Positions 4,279-12,030 of a stretch of DNA of 20,043 bases are shown here, one piece after another (the first letter of the stretch is position 1; every line of letters begins with the position of its first letter). Origin of the DNA: a virus. The stretch lies in the IMG/VR virus record IMGVR_UViG_3300017745_000083, positions 1 through 20,043 of that record. One strand, 5' to 3'. The translations under genes were made by a program, and so were the position numbers. Under the pieces are notes generated by a model, which searched no databases, was not told the origin of the DNA, and saw nothing but the letters and a program-made list of their open reading frames with translations.

Positions 4279-6798
4279 ATGGCAACTGAACGTAATCCCT
4301 TTGACCCTATTCCACAAGTTCAAGTTACTCAGATAGAGATTGAACCAGAAAGTGATGAGGCTACTATCGAATACGATGATTCTGATGGCGGCGTTATAGT
4401 AGAATTTAAAAACCCAGTAGAAGAACTTTTGTCTGATGAGCAAGTAGAAGAAACAGATGATGAGTTTTACAGAAACTTGGCAGATGATATAGATGAAGAT
4501 ATTCTGCAAGATATTGCTGAAGAAGTTTATGATAATTTTACAGCAGATAAAGATAGTCGTGGTGAATGGGAAAGTATGTTCGAGCGTGGCTTTGATCTTC
4601 TTGGTCTAAAGCTGGAAGAAGCCTCTGAACCTTTTGAAGGTGCGTGTACTGCAGTCCATCCTGTGCTTATTGAGTCAGCAGTTAAGTTTCAATCTAAAGC
4701 TACACAAGAATTATTCCCTGCAAGTGGACCTGTTAAGTCCCAGATTATAGGAAATGTATCAGAAGAAAAAGAAGATCAGGCACAACGTGTAGAAGAATTT
4801 ATGAACTATCAGGTTACTGACCAAATGTCAGAATACTTTGATGAGTTTGAAAGGATGCTGTTCCATTTACCTTTGATAGGTTCTGCATTTAAAAAGATTT
4901 ACTTTGATTCAGGTCTAAATCGTCCTGTATCTGAGTTTGTACCTATAGATCAGTTCTATGTTTCCTACTATGCTACAGATTTACGCCGTGCAGACAGGTA
5001 TACCCACGTAATTTACCGCTCTCCAGTAGAAATGCGTAGAGATATTGCTGCAGGTATGTATGATGACATAGAATTACCTGAAGCATCTACCCCACAAACT
5101 ACTGCAATGTCCCAAAAGATGGACAATATTATGGGTTTATCGCCATCTAGCGACAATGACCCACAGTATGTGCTATTAGAACAGCATTGTTATCTAGATT
5201 TAGAGGGATTTGAGGATGATGAAGATGTTGCTCTTCCATATATTGTAACAATAGAGGAAAAAAGCAGGAAAATACTATCTATTCGTAGGAATTATGACAG
5301 AGATGACCCACGAAAAGAGAAGAAAATCTTCTTTACACACTATCGTTTTGTACCTGGATTTGGTTTTTATGGTCTAGGACTGATACATTTCTTAGGTAAT
5401 CTTACCATGACAGCAACTGCAGCTATGCGTAGCCTAGTAGATGCTGGTCAGTTTGCTAATTTACCTGGAGGTTTCAAAGCAAAAGGTATGCGTATCGTAG
5501 GAGATAATGATCCTATATCTCCTGGTGAGTTTAAAGAAGTAGAGGCTACAGGTAATGACATCTCTAAGATGATTATTAACTTGCCTTATAAAGAACCTTC
5601 ACAAACACTTCTACAAATGCTCAACTTTGTAACTGGTACAGCGCAAAAGTTTGCAGACAGTACAGAACAAGTTGTAGCTGATGGTGTTAACTATGGTCCT
5701 GTAGGAACTACGATGGCATTGCTAGAAGCGAGTAGTAAATTCTTTAGTGCTATTCATAAACGCTTACACAAATCTCAGAAAGAAGAGTTTAAACTTCTAG
5801 GAAGAATTAACTTTGAATATCTTCCTGATGAATCTATGTGTGATATTCCTAATGGCACACTAAAAGTATTTCGTAGTGACTTTGATGGCAGGATTGATAT
5901 TATTCCTGTGTCTGATCCTAATATCCCATCCTCTGCTCATCGTATGATGATGGCACAACTTGCACTTCAACTATCTCAGTCATCACCTCCAGGTATGTTT
6001 GATATTGAAGAGTTAAATAAAACAATTCTTAATGCGGCAAATATTCCTAATCTAGACAAAATTATGCCAAGCAAGCCAAAGCCTGTACCTCTTGATCCTG
6101 TAAGTGATATTGCTGCGGCAGTTAAAGGTATGCCTATTAAAGCATTTCCTGGTCAAAACCATGATGCTCATATTCAAGTTAAAACTATGTACTTACAAGA
6201 CCCTGCTAATGGTGCTAATCCGTTAATGAAACGTATCGCACCTATTTTAGAAGCTAATATGCAGGAACATATGATGTTAAAATATCAGGAACAAATTACT
6301 GGTATTACAGAAAATATGATTTCCACATATGGCAATGAAGCAGAACAGCAGGGCATTGATCCTAATAGTCCTGATCTAATTGAAGCAGTTATGGCTACTG
6401 CTGCTCAACAAGTTCTTCAGGCTAATCAAGCTGCTGCTATGCAACAACAAGCTATGTCACCTGAAGCACAACTTGTTCAGATTGAAGCACAAAAACTTGG
6501 TATTGAACAACAGAAAGTTCAAGGACAAGCAGCAAAAGAAGCAGTCAATGCTGCTAATAAACAACGTGAACTTGATCTTAAAGAACTACAGATTCAACTA
6601 GACATGTTCAAAGAGGGTGCTAATATTACAGCTAAAGCAGAAGATTCAGAGCGAGATAGAGAATCTAAGAAAGCTATCGCTGCTATGGACGCTCTACTTG
6701 AATTAGCAGATACAGAAGCTAATATTGACAGAGATAAAACTCTTAAAGCTGCAGATATGCTAAGTAAGTTTATTTCTGATAAAGATAAAGGATCGTAA
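4279..6798 (+). CDS. portal protein (P22-like, long form)
   Basis: The dodecameric portal sits at one capsid vertex, takes DNA from the terminase and later binds the tail adaptors. At 839 residues it is on the long side, as in P22-type portals. Residues 1-80 are strongly acidic. The core starts with GRGEW-like and EPFEGACTAVHPVLIESAV (117-135) segments typical of marine phage portals, and the ring domain runs to about residue 660. The last 170 residues are Gln/Ala/Lys-rich and helical, which suits a barrel extending into the capsid. AAAGGT lies about 13 bases before the ATG. The gene follows the terminase by 44 bases, and its TAA shares one base with the next ATG. Identification rests on position, length and recalled similarity. 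Confidence 0.9.
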   Translation: MATERNPFDPIPQVQVTQIEIEPESDEATIEYDDSDGGVIVEFKNPVEELLSDEQVEETDDEFYRNLADDIDEDILQDIAEEVYDNFTADKDSRGEWESMFERGFDLLGLKLEEASEPFEGACTAVHPVLIESAVKFQSKATQELFPASGPVKSQIIGNVSEEKEDQAQRVEEFMNYQVTDQMSEYFDEFERMLFHLPLIGSAFKKIYFDSGLNRPVSEFVPIDQFYVSYYATDLRRADRYTHVIYRSPVEMRRDIAAGMYDDIELPEASTPQTTAMSQKMDNIMGLSPSSDNDPQYVLLEQHCYLDLEGFEDDEDVALPYIVTIEEKSRKILSIRRNYDRDDPRKEKKIFFTHYRFVPGFGFYGLGLIHFLGNLTMTATAAMRSLVDAGQFANLPGGFKAKGMRIVGDNDPISPGEFKEVEATGNDISKMIINLPYKEPSQTLLQMLNFVTGTAQKFADSTEQVVADGVNYGPVGTTMALLEASSKFFSAIHKRLHKSQKEEFKLLGRINFEYLPDESMCDIPNGTLKVFRSDFDGRIDIIPVSDPNIPSSAHRMMMAQLALQLSQSSPPGMFDIEELNKTILNAANIPNLDKIMPSKPKPVPLDPVSDIAAAVKGMPIKAFPGQNHDAHIQVKTMYLQDPANGANPLMKRIAPILEANMQEHMMLKYQEQITGITENMISTYGNEAEQQGIDPNSPDLIEAVMATAAQQVLQANQAAAMQQQAMSPEAQLVQIEAQKLGIEQQKVQGQAAKEAVNAANKQRELDLKELQIQLDMFKEGANITAKAEDSERDRESKKAIAAMDALLELADTEANIDRDKTLKAADMLSKFISDKDKGS

Positions 6799-6989
6799 TG
6801 GAATTTTGGGACGAGTTAAATTTAAAGTTTGAAGAAAAGATAGAAGAAACAAAAAAATCTCTTGCGTATGGAAACGCCTCTAGTTACGATGAGTATCGTC
6901 AAGCAGTAGGTCTTATAGAAGGAATTGAATTTGCACAAGACTTACTAAAGTACATAGTTAAAAATCGAATATATGAGGAAGAAGATTAA
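6798..6989 (+). CDS. 63-aa conserved hypothetical protein between portal and co-chaperonin
   Basis: A small, acidic, fully helical-looking protein that begins MEFWDELNLKFEEKIEETKK and ends YEEED. I recall similar short proteins next to the portal gene in uncultured marine phages, without a known role. Its ATG overlaps the portal stop (TAATG), and its own stop overlaps the GroES-like start in the same way, so the three are translationally linked. A head-assembly accessory role is possible from position alone. It contains no cysteine, membrane segment or enzyme motif. Confidence 0.8.
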   Translation: MEFWDELNLKFEEKIEETKKSLAYGNASSYDEYRQAVGLIEGIEFAQDLLKYIVKNRIYEEED

Positions 6990-7408
6990 TGCAAGCTGTT
7001 CAATTAGAAAAGTCAATCAATAATTCAGACTGGACAAATCCAGATAGTAGTTTAATTGATGTAAACGATTTACCAGATATTCCTGGTTATCATATTTTAG
7101 TTCAACCAGTTTTTGTAAAAGAAAAAACTAAAGGTGGTATTATTATCCCAGAAAAATTAAAGGATGATATCGCATACCTTACCACTGTAGGCAGAGTTTT
7201 AAAGCTAGGAGACTTAGCTTATAAGGATAAAGAAAAGTTTCCTTTAGGTGAGTGGTGCGCTACAGGTGACTATGTTTGTTACGGAAAATTTACTGGACAA
7301 AAATTAGTATACAAAGGTCTTAAACTACTTCTTTTGTTTGATGACCAAATAATTATGCGAGTACAAAGTCCAGAATTATTAGATCCAACTTTTAATCTTT
7401 CTAATTAA
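6989..7408 (+). CDS. GroES-like co-chaperonin
   Basis: This is a phage-encoded 10-kDa chaperonin homologue that would cap host GroEL to fold capsid proteins, comparable in role to T4 gp31. The beta-barrel core is visible from about residue 25: DIPGYHILVQPV, then the mobile-loop region KEKTKGGIIIPEKLKD (about 45-60), which should contact GroEL. It continues with TVGRVLKLGD, a turn with DYVCYGKFTG, and the closing strand LLLLFDDQIIMRV. The 139 residues exceed the usual 95-100 because of an N-terminal extension of about 22 residues and a short C-terminal tail. It sits between the portal and scaffold genes, just where the head proteins are made. Its ATG overlaps the preceding stop (TAATG). Confidence 0.9.
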   Translation: MQAVQLEKSINNSDWTNPDSSLIDVNDLPDIPGYHILVQPVFVKEKTKGGIIIPEKLKDDIAYLTTVGRVLKLGDLAYKDKEKFPLGEWCATGDYVCYGKFTGQKLVYKGLKLLLLFDDQIIMRVQSPELLDPTFNLSN

Positions 7409-7409
7409 T

Positions 7410-7438
7410 TTGTATATCTATACTTAATACTATAAAAT
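7410..7438 (+). promoter_or_regulatory. candidate promoter before scaffold and capsid genes
   Basis: TTGTAT (7410-7415) and TAAAAT (7433-7438) are 17 bases apart, the same -10 and spacing as the candidate at 2190. It lies in the 97-base gap upstream of the scaffold gene, a place where extra capsid transcription would make sense. Confidence 0.35.
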
Positions 7439-7446
7439 ATAGTTAA

Positions 7447-7480
7447 GGCGTAGGATAAACCTCAATTCGTTAGGTTCGCC
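7447..7480 (+). other. stem-loop in the scaffold leader
   Basis: GGCG (7447-7450) can pair with CGCC (7477-7480), and inside it AACCT (7458-7462) pairs with AGGTT (7472-7476), leaving a one-sided bulge of seven bases. No T-run follows, so it is not an intrinsic terminator. It could be an mRNA-stabilising or processing structure ahead of the scaffold ribosome site. Confidence 0.35.
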
Positions 7481-7505
7481 ACTAGCGGTATGTAAAGGAA
7501 AAGTA

Positions 7506-8510
7506 ATGAGTGATAATCAAGAAGAATGGTCAACCATTGAAGTAGGTGGTGAAGAAAAACAAAAAGCTGTTGAATTTGAAGTTGAAGGTGAAGAAGTTCA
7601 AGAAGAACCTATTCAAGCTGTAGTAGAAGAAAAAGTAGAAGAAGTACAAGAAGCTGCACAGCCAGAAGAACAAGCTGAAGATAAACAACAGCCAGTAAAA
7701 GAATTAGAAGGTATTGAGACTAAAGGCGCGGAAAAGCGTATAAGACAACTAATTCGTCAACGTAAAGAACGCGACGAAAAACTTCAGAAGATGGAAGAGC
7801 GTCTTAATACACTTCAAGGTGAACTACAACAAAAAGAAGAACAGTTATCTACTTCTATAAAAAGTTCTATTGATAGTAGTGAAGTTCAATTAAATAATAA
7901 TTTAGAGTCTGCTAAAAGTATTTATAAACAAGCCATTGAAAGTGGTGATGTAGATGCTCAAGTTGCAGCACAAGAAAATATTAGTAAAGCATATGCTGAA
8001 CTTAGTCAAGTTAATAATCAGCGTACAGCATTAGAAAATTATAGTACACAGGTAGAGCAACAACAGGTAAGTCAGCCACAACAACAATCACCTAAGTATG
8101 ATCCTAAAGCTGTTGATTGGGCAGCTAAGAATGATTGGTTTGGCAAGGATCAGATAATGACTACTGCAGCTTTATCTATAGATCAAGAATTAAAAGATGA
8201 GGGATATGATCCTTCTGATGACGACTTTTATGGGGAAATTGATAGCAGACTACGCAGTCGATATCCTCAAAGATTTCAGGCTACTCCTACTCAAGAACCT
8301 GAAACACCTCGTTTGCAGGATACATCGTCAAATTCTGCTCAAGTGGTAGCTGGTGCATCACGCACACCTAAAACCTCTAAGAGTAACAAAGTTAAACTAA
8401 CTCAAGAAGATGTTCGTTTAGCTAATAAGTGGGGAATATCACTTGAAAAGTATGCTGCTGAAAAGCTTAAAGTTGAAAAAGCTGAAGGCGATTACACAAG
8501 CATTTATTAA
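7506..8510 (+). CDS. probable scaffolding (capsid assembly) protein
   Basis: A scaffold directs capsid protein into procapsids and then leaves. The 334-residue protein has the typical build. Residues 1-75 are extremely Glu/Gln/Val-rich. A charged coiled coil follows at about 76-115 (RIRQLIRQRKERDEKLQKM), then a second helical segment at 125-190 and a Gln-rich linker (184-196). The DWAAKNDWFGKDQIMTTAA segment (204-222) is one I associate with capsid assembly proteins of marine podoviruses. The C-terminus is basic and helical (VKLTQEDVRLANKWG, 296-310), as expected for the capsid-binding end. AAAGGAAAAG precedes the ATG. Position between portal and capsid genes agrees. Confidence 0.8.
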   Translation: MSDNQEEWSTIEVGGEEKQKAVEFEVEGEEVQEEPIQAVVEEKVEEVQEAAQPEEQAEDKQQPVKELEGIETKGAEKRIRQLIRQRKERDEKLQKMEERLNTLQGELQQKEEQLSTSIKSSIDSSEVQLNNNLESAKSIYKQAIESGDVDAQVAAQENISKAYAELSQVNNQRTALENYSTQVEQQQVSQPQQQSPKYDPKAVDWAAKNDWFGKDQIMTTAALSIDQELKDEGYDPSDDDFYGEIDSRLRSRYPQRFQATPTQEPETPRLQDTSSNSAQVVAGASRTPKTSKSNKVKLTQEDVRLANKWGISLEKYAAEKLKVEKAEGDYTSIY

Positions 8511-8534
8511 TTAAGCGTGGAAGGAAAAATTACA

Positions 8535-9017
8535 ATGGCACGAAATACAAACTCACGTAGTACAAGCACTAGGGAAGCTAAACCTCGTAGGACATTTGAA
8601 GAACCAAATTGGTTAGACATACCACCTACTGTACAAGAACGATTCAAAAGTGAAGGCATGTCTTTGCGTTGGATTCGTATGACTATCAAAGGCAATGACG
8701 ATATTCAAAATATGAGTAAACGTCAAGCAGAAGGTTGGGAGATAGTTCAGTCCGAGGAAGTTCCCGAAATGACACACTCCTCTGTCGTGAGAGAGGAAGG
8801 ACGATATTCAGGAGCAGTCTGTCGTGGAGACTTGGCTTTGGCAAAAATGCCAACTGACCTAGCTGAATCGCGTCAAGAATTTTATGAACAAAAAAGTAGG
8901 GAAGCGGTAGGCGCTGTAAACGCACAACTAATGCGTAATTCAGATTCACGTATGCCAATTTCAAACTCTAGTCGTTCAAGGGTAACTACAGGAAGGCAAC
9001 CTTCTTTTCAAGAATAG
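8535..9017 (+). CDS. conserved head-module protein of unknown function (160 aa)
   Basis: The frame could begin at a GTG at 8517, but GGAAGGAAA lies inside that extension at the right distance from the ATG at 8535, so the ATG is chosen. The start is basic and Ser/Thr/Arg-rich (NTNSRSTSTREAKPRR). A conserved part follows with WLDIPPTVQERF (26-37), LRWIRMTIKG (44-53), and GAVCRGDLALAKMPTDLAE (92-110). I recall this family directly upstream of marine podovirus capsid genes but know no function. It could be a minor head protein or an assembly factor. The gene ends immediately before a hairpin that covers the next gene's ribosome site. Confidence 0.8.
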   Translation: MARNTNSRSTSTREAKPRRTFEEPNWLDIPPTVQERFKSEGMSLRWIRMTIKGNDDIQNMSKRQAEGWEIVQSEEVPEMTHSSVVREEGRYSGAVCRGDLALAKMPTDLAESRQEFYEQKSREAVGAVNAQLMRNSDSRMPISNSSRSRVTTGRQPSFQE

Positions 9018-9057
9018 CTTTTCCTGTTTGTCATCGTAACTTTAAAACAAGGAAAGG
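9018..9057 (+). promoter_or_regulatory. hairpin sequestering the ribosome site of the next gene
   Basis: Bases 9018-9029 pair with 9045-9057 (12 pairs, one G-T, one bulged A at 9050) around a 15-base loop. The right arm contains GGAAAGG, the ribosome site of the gene at 9067. The stem starts one base after the previous stop codon (9015-9017), so a ribosome finishing the upstream gene would open it. No T-run follows, so it is not a terminator. Confidence 0.5.
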
Positions 9058-9066
9058 AATAGTGTT

Positions 9067-9654
9067 ATGACTGATACTAAAGCACTAAACGGCCTTACTC
9101 CTTCTCGCAAACGTGGAGGTGCATCAAACAGCACTGCTACGAATGAATATCCCATTGCAAGTGGTTTCGGAACCAATATCTTCAGTGGCGATATCGTATG
9201 TAACGTAGCTGGAAATGTGGTCGTTTTAAGCGTTTCAACCCAAAAAGCTATAGGTGTTTTTCAGGGTTGTAAGTACACTGCTAACGGTGAAATTAAGTAT
9301 GCTAACTATTGGCCTAGCGGAACGTCATCTGATGATGCGGTAGCATTTGTTGTTGATGATCCACAAGCTACCTTTGTAGTTCAAGCTGATGCTTCTGTCA
9401 CCGCTGGTGATATTATGTCAAAGAACTTTAGTTGTACATTAGGTGCAGGTTCTACAGTAACTGGTCGTTCAGGCTTCGGAATCGAAGCTGCTTCTCGCAC
9501 TGATACTACAGGTGGTATGCTTCGTGCTATCTCTGTATTAAATGAGCCAGGAAACGATATTACTGTTGCTGCTGAACGTGCTTTCCCTAAAGTCGAAGTT
9601 CGTATTGTACGTCATGTGGATGCTTATATATCCGCTGATTCGTCAGCTAACTAA
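9067..9654 (+). CDS. conserved virion protein, probable capsid decoration (195 aa)
   Basis: The protein has the pattern of a beta-rich structural protein. A flexible N-terminus with LTPSRKRGGAS (10-20) is followed by YPIASGFGTNIFSGDIV (28-44). The long Gly/Val/Ala-rich body includes GVFQGCKYT and VDDPQATFVVQAD and ends in VEVRIVRHVDAY. I recall this family next to major capsid genes in marine phages, usually called hypothetical or virion-associated. A head decoration or capsid stabilising role is inferred from position and composition; there is no direct proof. The ribosome site GGAAAGGA lies inside a hairpin, which suggests its yield depends on translation of the upstream gene. It precedes the capsid gene by 18 bases. 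Confidence 0.75.
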   Translation: MTDTKALNGLTPSRKRGGASNSTATNEYPIASGFGTNIFSGDIVCNVAGNVVVLSVSTQKAIGVFQGCKYTANGEIKYANYWPSGTSSDDAVAFVVDDPQATFVVQADASVTAGDIMSKNFSCTLGAGSTVTGRSGFGIEAASRTDTTGGMLRAISVLNEPGNDITVAAERAFPKVEVRIVRHVDAYISADSSAN

Positions 9655-9672
9655 GGAAGGGAGTAATAACAA

Positions 9673-10617
9673 ATGGCTATTAATCGCTCTAGTATTGCGA
9701 AAGAACTGCTCCCAGGATTAAACGCTGTATTTGGTATTGAATACAATGATGTGGACAACGAACATGCTCCACTCTTTGATGTTGAACAATCAGATCGTGC
9801 GTTTGAGGAAGAAGTTCTATTCACCGGCTTCGGTACAGCACCTGTTAAAAGTGAAGGTGCTGCTGTTCAGTTTGATGATGCACAAGAAGGCTATGCTTCT
9901 CGTTACAGTCACGAGACAATAGCTCTTGCTTTTGCAGTAACTGAAGAAGCTATGGAAGACAATCTCTATGATACTTTTGCTAAACTACGTGCGCGTGGTC
10001 TTGCCCGTGCAATGGCAAACACTAAACAAGTTAAAGCTGCTGATGTTTTCAACAATGGCTTTGCGGCAGGAAGTCCTGGTGGGGACGGACAGCCTTTCTT
10101 TAGTGCAAGCCATCCGATAGTTGGTGGTGGTACACAATCAAACACTCTTGGTGCTACTGATCTTTCAGAAGCATCTCTTGAGTCTGCATTGATTACCATT
10201 TCAAAAGCAGAAGATGATCGTGGTATTCTTATTGGTCTACAAGTCGAGTCACTTCATGTGCCTTCGGATCTTGCTTTTACAGCAGACCAAATCTTGAATA
10301 GCACAATGTCAACAACGATTGGGGTTAACCCAACTACTGCTGCAAACGGTGCAACGAATGTAAACGACATTAATAGCATTCGTAATCAGGGTCTAGTTCC
10401 TGGTGGCTTTTATGTAAACCGTAGGTTCCAAGATGGCAACGCTTGGTTCTTGCGTACTGATTGCCCAAATGGTGCTAAGATGTTTGTACGTGCGCCTCTT
10501 CAAACTAAGATGGAACCTGACTTCGATACAGGCAATCTTAGATTTAAAGCGCGTGAGCGTTACAGCTTTGGCTTCTCTGATTGGCGTAGCTATTACGGTG
10601 CTTCAGGTTCTTCCTAA
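9673..10617 (+). CDS. major capsid protein (HK97 fold, Mu gpT-like)
   Basis: This is the main shell protein. The 314 residues have the expected order. An N-terminal helix (LLPGLNAVFGIEY) leads into the extended E-loop region with FTGFGTAPVKSEG (about 51-63). SHETIALAFAVTEEAMEDN follows (79-97) before the long spine helix, which continues through YDTFAKLRARGLARAMANT. The P-domain and A-domain segments include FFSASHPIVGGG and RNQGLVPGGFYVN, and the end is FGFSDWRSYYGAS. The motifs agree with the Mu gpT-like capsid family found in marine podoviruses. A strong ribosome site, GGAAGGGAG, lies before the ATG, as expected of the most abundant product. A strong terminator follows. No protease gene or obvious cleaved delta domain is seen. 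Confidence 0.93.
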   Translation: MAINRSSIAKELLPGLNAVFGIEYNDVDNEHAPLFDVEQSDRAFEEEVLFTGFGTAPVKSEGAAVQFDDAQEGYASRYSHETIALAFAVTEEAMEDNLYDTFAKLRARGLARAMANTKQVKAADVFNNGFAAGSPGGDGQPFFSASHPIVGGGTQSNTLGATDLSEASLESALITISKAEDDRGILIGLQVESLHVPSDLAFTADQILNSTMSTTIGVNPTTAANGATNVNDINSIRNQGLVPGGFYVNRRFQDGNAWFLRTDCPNGAKMFVRAPLQTKMEPDFDTGNLRFKARERYSFGFSDWRSYYGASGSS

Positions 10618-10646
10618 GTTCCGTTTAAATTAAGCTGAATTAAGTG

Positions 10647-10691
10647 AGGGTGGAGAGAGAGAAATAAAGTTCTTTTTCTTCACCCTTTTTT
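10647..10691 (+). terminator. long-stem intrinsic terminator after the capsid gene
   Basis: AGGGTG plus a GA-rich arm (10647-10663) pairs along 17 positions, three of them G-T, with 10670-10686. The loop is six bases (10664-10669), followed by a T-run at 10687-10691. It lies 30 bases after the capsid stop and would separate head from connector gene expression. Confidence 0.85.
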
Positions 10692-10714
10692 AATTACCAT
10701 TATTGTTATATAAT
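10686..10714 (+). promoter_or_regulatory. weak promoter candidate before the connector block
   Basis: A perfect TATAAT (10709-10714) lies just after the terminator. The only -35 at 17 bases is TTTTTT (3/6 or fewer matches), overlapping the T-run. AT-rich context makes this uncertain, but a promoter after a strong terminator is logical. Confidence 0.3.
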
Positions 10715-10752
10715 GTAACTAATTAAATTCTCTTTATGTAAAGGAATATAGT

Positions 10753-11058
10753 ATGGCAACTACTATCCGACAGGGATTTGTAACAGGAAGCGGTGCAGTT
10801 CTTGATACTGTAACCAGTGTTTCTCTTGAAGATACTCGTATACGTTCTGTGTTTGCAACAGGTATAGGCCAGTTTCTTATTACTGGTACTACTACTAGTC
10901 CATCAGGAACAGTTATAGGTAATAATATTAGATTTGTAAATACTACAGCATGTGATGCAAATGATGTTTACTTTTCTGATTTAGGTGTACCAATGAAAGG
11001 AACAGTTAGAGTTTCTGCTCCAGCTTCAACAGCTACAATAGCAGTATTCTATGGTTGA
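10753..11058 (+). CDS. 101-aa hypothetical protein, beta-rich
   Basis: AAAGGAAT lies about six bases before the ATG. The product begins MATTIRQGFVTGSGAVLDTV and alternates short hydrophobic strands with Gly, Thr and Ser, like small virion surface or tail proteins. It has one cysteine (in TTACDANDVYF) and no membrane or enzyme motif. It is the first gene after the capsid terminator, and its end overlaps the next ATG by eight bases. Its position, between capsid and connector genes, suggests a head or neck component. No family is recognised. Confidence 0.75.
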   Translation: MATTIRQGFVTGSGAVLDTVTSVSLEDTRIRSVFATGIGQFLITGTTTSPSGTVIGNNIRFVNTTACDANDVYFSDLGVPMKGTVRVSAPASTATIAVFYG

Positions 11059-11707
11059 TTATACTTATCTAGTAAACGACATTATTCAGGCATCTGAAAA
11101 CGAAGGTACAGAATTTATTAATTATATTCCTAATATGGTTAATCGTGCTGAAGAACGCTTGACAAAGGATCTAGATGATTATGGTTTAGTTAGCTACACT
11201 TCTGTTGCAGTTTCCTCTGGTAAGAATCTTTTAACTTTACCTACAGGAACACGTATAGTTAAGAACATTAATATTGTAAGTAACTCTACAAAAATTAATT
11301 TACTTCAAAGAACAGATGAATACTTAAATGACTATTGGCCTGTAAGTGCGTCAACAGAAGAACCAAGATATTATGCACCTCGTAATAACTCTACAGTTTT
11401 AATAGCACCTACTCCTGCATCTACTTACAGTGGACAGGTTGTGCATGTTAATCGCCCAGTAACATTAACATCTGCAACTCCTGAAAATTACTTTACTGAT
11501 TTTTGTTACGATCTTCTTTATAGTGCTTCTATGGTAGAGGCAATGATGTTTCAAAAAGACTATCCCACTTCACAATTATATGAACAACGATATGCACAGC
11601 TTTTAGAGTTACAGCGTAATCAGGCACGTAGAACACGTAGAGATGATATGCAAACTCCTGCAAGTCCTGCTGGCGCAGATGACAATCTGATAGCTAATAC
11701 TAATTAA
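11051..11707 (+). CDS. adaptor-like head-to-tail connector protein (218 aa)
   Basis: The arrangement is that of phage adaptor proteins of the SU10/P22 gp4 type, which form the ring under the portal. An N-terminal helical part (about 1-45, with NMVNRAEERLTKDLDDYGL) is followed by a beta insertion that includes LLTLPTGTRIVKNINI (60-75). A P..Y-type segment (EPRYYAPRNNSTVLIAPTPAS) leads to long C-terminal helices (YDLLYSASMVEAMMF and YEQRYAQLLELQRNQARR). A second protein of this kind lies at 15250. Whether both form rings, or one has another role, is open. The start overlaps the 101-aa gene by eight bases. The call rests on recalled family architecture. Confidence 0.7.
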   Translation: MVDYTYLVNDIIQASENEGTEFINYIPNMVNRAEERLTKDLDDYGLVSYTSVAVSSGKNLLTLPTGTRIVKNINIVSNSTKINLLQRTDEYLNDYWPVSASTEEPRYYAPRNNSTVLIAPTPASTYSGQVVHVNRPVTLTSATPENYFTDFCYDLLYSASMVEAMMFQKDYPTSQLYEQRYAQLLELQRNQARRTRRDDMQTPASPAGADDNLIANTN

Positions 11708-11718
11708 AGGAGATTATA

Positions 11719-12015
11719 ATGGCTGGTCCTATCTTTGATCCTCTTAATCCTAATGAAAGTCCTGCTACAAAGTATCAAAGAGAAATTGATGCTATGAATA
11801 AAAGAGGTGGCAAAAGAAAAAAATCTGAGGATGAAGAGTTTGATGAAGCTTATGAAAAGCAACAAGCAAACATGCCTACCTTTGAAAAATTAATGTCAGC
11901 GCAGGGTGAGTCTGCTGGTGGCCGTGTAGGAGAAGGTAAGAAAAAAAAGGTTGTAGTTAAAAAAAGAGCTAACTTTTTAGGTCGTGGAGCAGGTGCTGCT
12001 TTGCGCGGCTTTTAA
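11719..12015 (+). CDS. 98-aa lysine-rich protein with GGRVGEGKKKKV motif
   Basis: AAAGGAG sits seven bases before the ATG. The N-terminal half is charged and probably unfolded (DPLNPNESPATKYQREIDA, then GGKRKKSEDEEFDEAYEKQQ). The C-terminal third is basic: GGRVGEGKKKKVVVKK (about 67-82), then LGRGAGAALRGF. The same ending, GG[RK][IV]G.GKKKKV plus an A[AM]LRGF-like tail, recurs in the next gene, so the two share a C-terminal module. This is the first member of a run of basic proteins that extends to 15033. No family name or proven function is known to me. A virion-internal or DNA-binding role is a guess from charge and location. Confidence 0.75.
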   Translation: MAGPIFDPLNPNESPATKYQREIDAMNKRGGKRKKSEDEEFDEAYEKQQANMPTFEKLMSAQGESAGGRVGEGKKKKVVVKKRANFLGRGAGAALRGF

Positions 12016-12030
12016 TTAAGGGAGAATATT

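Noticed and set aside
4258-4509. 83-codon leftward frame at the portal start
   Set aside because: Antisense to the acidic N-terminus of the portal; hydrophobic reading arises from Glu/Asp codons read in reverse, and no ribosome site is seen.
6380-6601. 73-codon rightward frame inside the portal gene
   Set aside because: Out-of-frame reading of the Gln/Ala-rich portal C-terminus; composition (Leu/Asn/Lys) is an artefact.
8507-8964. Two leftward frames opposite the 160-aa gene
   Set aside because: Shadows of a conserved rightward gene; no start signals.
9731-10633. Small frames within or opposite the capsid gene
   Set aside because: They overlap the capsid gene in other frames with no ribosome sites.
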